Source of the DNA: a virus
DNA length: 64,000 nucleotides
Virus record (IMG/VR): IMGVR_UViG_3300017755_003154
Span: 1 to 64,000 of that record
Direction: 5' to 3' (one strand)
Shown: one piece after another, positions 62,020-64,000 of the stretch
Numbering within the stretch: position 1 is the stretch's first letter
Layout: each line of letters begins with the position of its first letter
The notes under the pieces: model-generated
Databases searched by the model: none
Seen by the model: only the letters and a program-made list of their open reading frames with translations
Told to the model about the DNA's origin: nothing
Made by a program: the position numbers and the translations under genes

Positions 62020-62786
62020 TATGTTGTTGAATCCGTTCCTGCTGTTGCTGGTGCTGTACCATCGATAGCAATATCTGCGTTTGACGGTAAACTCCAATTT
62101 CTTTTTATACTTTTTACATATTGACTATTGCTGTTAAATTTATAATTAGAAACTTTAGCATTATTACCTTGGTTTCCGCCTAATACTTTAATAACTCCAT
62201 TTGATGTAATTTCTTGTACGAAACCAATATGGCCTCCTGAACGTTTTTTTGATTTAAAAATTATAACGTCCCATTTCCTAATATTTGCTGTATCTCTCCA
62301 GTCAACTTCACTTCCCCAATTATACCAACCTTGACTGCTCATTGTTTGAAGCGTAGGAATACCTGCTGTATATAATGACCAACTCACAAAAGCCGCACAC
62401 CAAGCATATGCCATAGAACTACTATCTCTTGTATAACTGTTGCCACATACTTTATAACATTCTAATATTCTTGGATTACCTTCTTTACCGCGTTCTCTCC
62501 AATCCTGAGTTAGTACGTTTGTTAAAACTGCATCTAGTTTTTCCCAGCCCGGACCTTCTGGTAGTGGACCAGGTGTAATATTTGGATCTAATGGAGGCAA
62601 ATTAGATGTATTTACATATCCTCCATTACCTGCTTGTTGTCCTGGACCTGATCTTGGATAGTCACCTTCTAAATCAAATTGTCCATCTGGAAATCTATTT
62701 GATTCTATTGTTTCATTCCAATCTGTATTGTCTGCAATTTCTGCTGGATTAACTGTAGGTGTAAGTGGAATAATTATCTGTCCCAT
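62019..62786 (-). CDS. CHAP/NlpC-type peptidoglycan peptidase
   Basis: The protein has 255 residues. The N-terminal 80 residues are Pro/Gly-rich and probably a linker or virion anchor. The catalytic part has WCAAFVSW (C130) and GGHIGFVQE (H186), the Cys-His pair of TIGR02594/CHAP-like enzymes, followed by LGGNQG. It would cut peptide bonds in the cell wall. As it lies between the spike tip and hub genes it is more likely a virion-associated entry enzyme than a lysis enzyme. AGGAG precedes the ATG, which overlaps the hub stop (TAATG). Confidence 0.75.
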   Translation of the reverse strand: MGQIIIPLTPTVNPAEIADNTDWNETIESNRFPDGQFDLEGDYPRSGPGQQAGNGGYVNTSNLPPLDPNITPGPLPEGPGWEKLDAVLTNVLTQDWRERGKEGNPRILECYKVCGNSYTRDSSSMAYAWCAAFVSWSLYTAGIPTLQTMSSQGWYNWGSEVDWRDTANIRKWDVIIFKSKKRSGGHIGFVQEITSNGVIKVLGGNQGNNAKVSNYKFNSNSQYVKSIKRNWSLPSNADIAIDGTAPATAGTDSTT

Positions 62787-64000
62787 TATACTACTCCTGA
62801 ATTCCTTGGATCATTTTGATCAATACCTGCTACAATATTTCTTTTGTTCGGATCTCTAATCCAGTCTGGATCATACTTTCCGTTTGTTAAAAGTTTTGCT
62901 TGTAAATAACCTTGGTCTTTAGGATATCCTAATTCATATCCTCTTTCAGTTCCTGCAATAGCATATCTAAAATTACCAAGAGTTCCTCTACCAAAATCTT
63001 TATAACGTTCTTTTAAATATGCCGCTGTAACAGCAACCGATTTAGCAACATCAGTAATTAAAATAGTAGGATCATCTACAATTTCTACACCGAATGGATT
63101 TATTGCTTCATCAACTAATTCTTCTTTTATTAGTCCTGCCGCTTTACCATATCGTTGATAGTTTGCTTTACCTGTCAACTGGATTAATCCGCGACCGATG
63201 TACTTACCTCCGTCACCTGCTCTTGTGTTACCCATGCCTGGTCCAATTTTACTTGTGTAACCATAAACAAGTTCAAAGAACGTTGCTTTATCTTTTTTAA
63301 TTTCTGTAAGTTCTCCATCACTAACTGTTCTTGCATTACTAAAGATTGAACGTATGCGCTCATTGCTAGTACCGCTGTAACTTCTTTCAGTTGTTAATTT
63401 TAATCCGGATTCTGTTTCTGCTGTTGCAATAGCCGAATAAACTTGTTCTTCTGTAAATCCTTCAGCAAATAATGCTTTTGCAAATAATCTTGATATTTCT
63501 TGTTTGCTAACTTTTACTGGCTCAGGATCTGGTTGAATAGTCGCCGCCGCTATAGGATCAAATCTTGCACTACCTTCTGGAGCCCCGCTTGTATTATATG
63601 CATTAGGCTGACTACCACTACCTATTACATAACCGCCTGGTGTTCTATTAAATGTATCAGGAGTACTAGGTGGATATGTTTCTGGAGGATCAACCCCTGC
63701 TCTAGTTAAGTCTGGTGTGTATTTCAATGGATCATAATGTTCATGCTCAAACCACGGTTCGTGTTGTGGAACACGACTTGCTTTAAGTGCAATTTCTGGT
63801 GGTGTAGGATCTACAATAAAAGGTGCTGGAGGTATAACTGCCGCCCTTGGATCGTCTGGTACTAACGGTACAATTTGTTGGATATCGATATCGTTACCAT
63901 CTGAGTACATTAACATGTTTGTTCCAGCATGTGTTGAAAGTTGATTATCTGTTCTAATTTTAAGATTAGCAACACTTTTAATATCTAGTGTGTTGCCTGA
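62786..64000 (-). CDS. 5: gp5-like baseplate hub with GH19 lysozyme domain (5' end beyond window)
   Basis: The frame stays open past the ATG at 63916 to the window edge; the residues upstream (for example DIKSVANLKIRTDNQ) look like a spike beta-helix, so 63916 is internal and the start is outside. After the helix comes a Pro-rich stretch with SRVPQHEPWFEHEH, a motif known from marine gp5 proteins. The C-terminal 200 residues resemble glycoside hydrolase family 19/chitinase-like lysozymes (EGFTEEQVYSAIATAETESG, GRGLIQLTGKANYQRYG). In T4, gp5 is the hub-spike with a lysozyme; here the lysozyme type appears to differ. Confidence 0.8.
   Translation of the reverse strand, partial: SGNTLDIKSVANLKIRTDNQLSTHAGTNMLMYSDGNDIDIQQIVPLVPDDPRAAVIPPAPFIVDPTPPEIALKASRVPQHEPWFEHEHYDPLKYTPDLTRAGVDPPETYPPSTPDTFNRTPGGYVIGSGSQPNAYNTSGAPEGSARFDPIAAATIQPDPEPVKVSKQEISRLFAKALFAEGFTEEQVYSAIATAETESGLKLTTERSYSGTSNERIRSIFSNARTVSDGELTEIKKDKATFFELVYGYTSKIGPGMGNTRAGDGGKYIGRGLIQLTGKANYQRYGKAAGLIKEELVDEAINPFGVEIVDDPTILITDVAKSVAVTAAYLKERYKDFGRGTLGNFRYAIAGTERGYELGYPKDQGYLQAKLLTNGKYDPDWIRDPNKRNIVAGIDQNDPRNSGVV

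Noticed and set aside
1-64000. tRNA genes, integrase, attachment sites or insertion sequences
   Set aside because: No cloverleaf-like sequence, recombinase motif or terminal repeats were recognised; a tRNA search program would be needed to exclude tRNAs fully.

Overview
The window is a tightly packed, AT-rich piece of a tailed-phage genome of the T4-like myovirus superfamily. It carries T4-type baseplate genes (gp6, gp25, a PAAR spike tip, a gp5-like hub with a lysozyme-type domain), long repetitive tail-fibre proteins with a tail-collar domain, and recurrent ATAAATA late-promoter boxes. The low GC, the tail-fibre style and the virion protein set resemble uncultured marine myoviruses (pelagiphage or cyanophage type). 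The host cannot be fixed from sequence alone. No tRNA, integrase, IS element or CRISPR array was recognised, and no intergenic gap reaches 300 bases.

Layout. (1) 1-4996, plus strand: the tail of an upstream gene, a strong terminator, a sigma70-like promoter, a VWA/metallopeptidase-like protein, four small phage proteins and a tail-fibre-like protein. (2) 4997-34844, minus strand: about 30 kb of accessory genes. There are 31 genes, and 29 of the 30 junctions overlap, so this reads as one translationally coupled operon. Just upstream, at 34865-34893, is a near-perfect sigma70 promoter (TTGACT, 17 nt, TATAAT). (3) 34897-64000, minus strand: virion genes. In transcription order (right to left) these are a gp5-like hub with GH19 domain, a CHAP-like peptidase, PAAR, gp25, gp6, a 4,940-residue giant structural protein, a small structural protein, three related tail-fibre proteins and two paralogous virion proteins.

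The accessory operon is the remarkable part. It encodes 13 radical SAM proteins in three families: seven with an N-terminal twitch/SPASM-like cysteine region, four with a CGxxx[D/E]P plus HNEH signature and a C-terminal cysteine region, and two with a GWxC motif. It also encodes two QueC-like PP-loop ATPases (one fused to a radical SAM domain), seven Fe(II)/2-oxoglutarate-type oxygenases (three or four resembling Asp/Asn beta-hydroxylases, one TauD-like with an unusual HxN site), a minimal fatty-acid desaturase, a nitroreductase-like protein, a possible acyltransferase and a polysaccharide-lyase-like beta protein. Two DxD glycosyltransferase-like proteins and a 1.1-kDa-residue-scale protein (about 1,100 residues) complete it; the latter joins two glycosyltransferase-like domains, an array of 23-residue repeats and a methyltransferase-like domain. 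About 21 of the 31 products are predicted iron enzymes.

How they may work together (inference): the enzyme types are those that modify peptides, protein side chains and glycans, and the operon lies between tail-fibre genes. A phage-encoded pathway that decorates virion or host-surface molecules, or that makes a heavily modified peptide on the repeat protein, would fit. The substrate is not identifiable from the sequence. The sigma70-type promoter suggests that the operon is expressed earlier than the ATAAATA-controlled virion genes.
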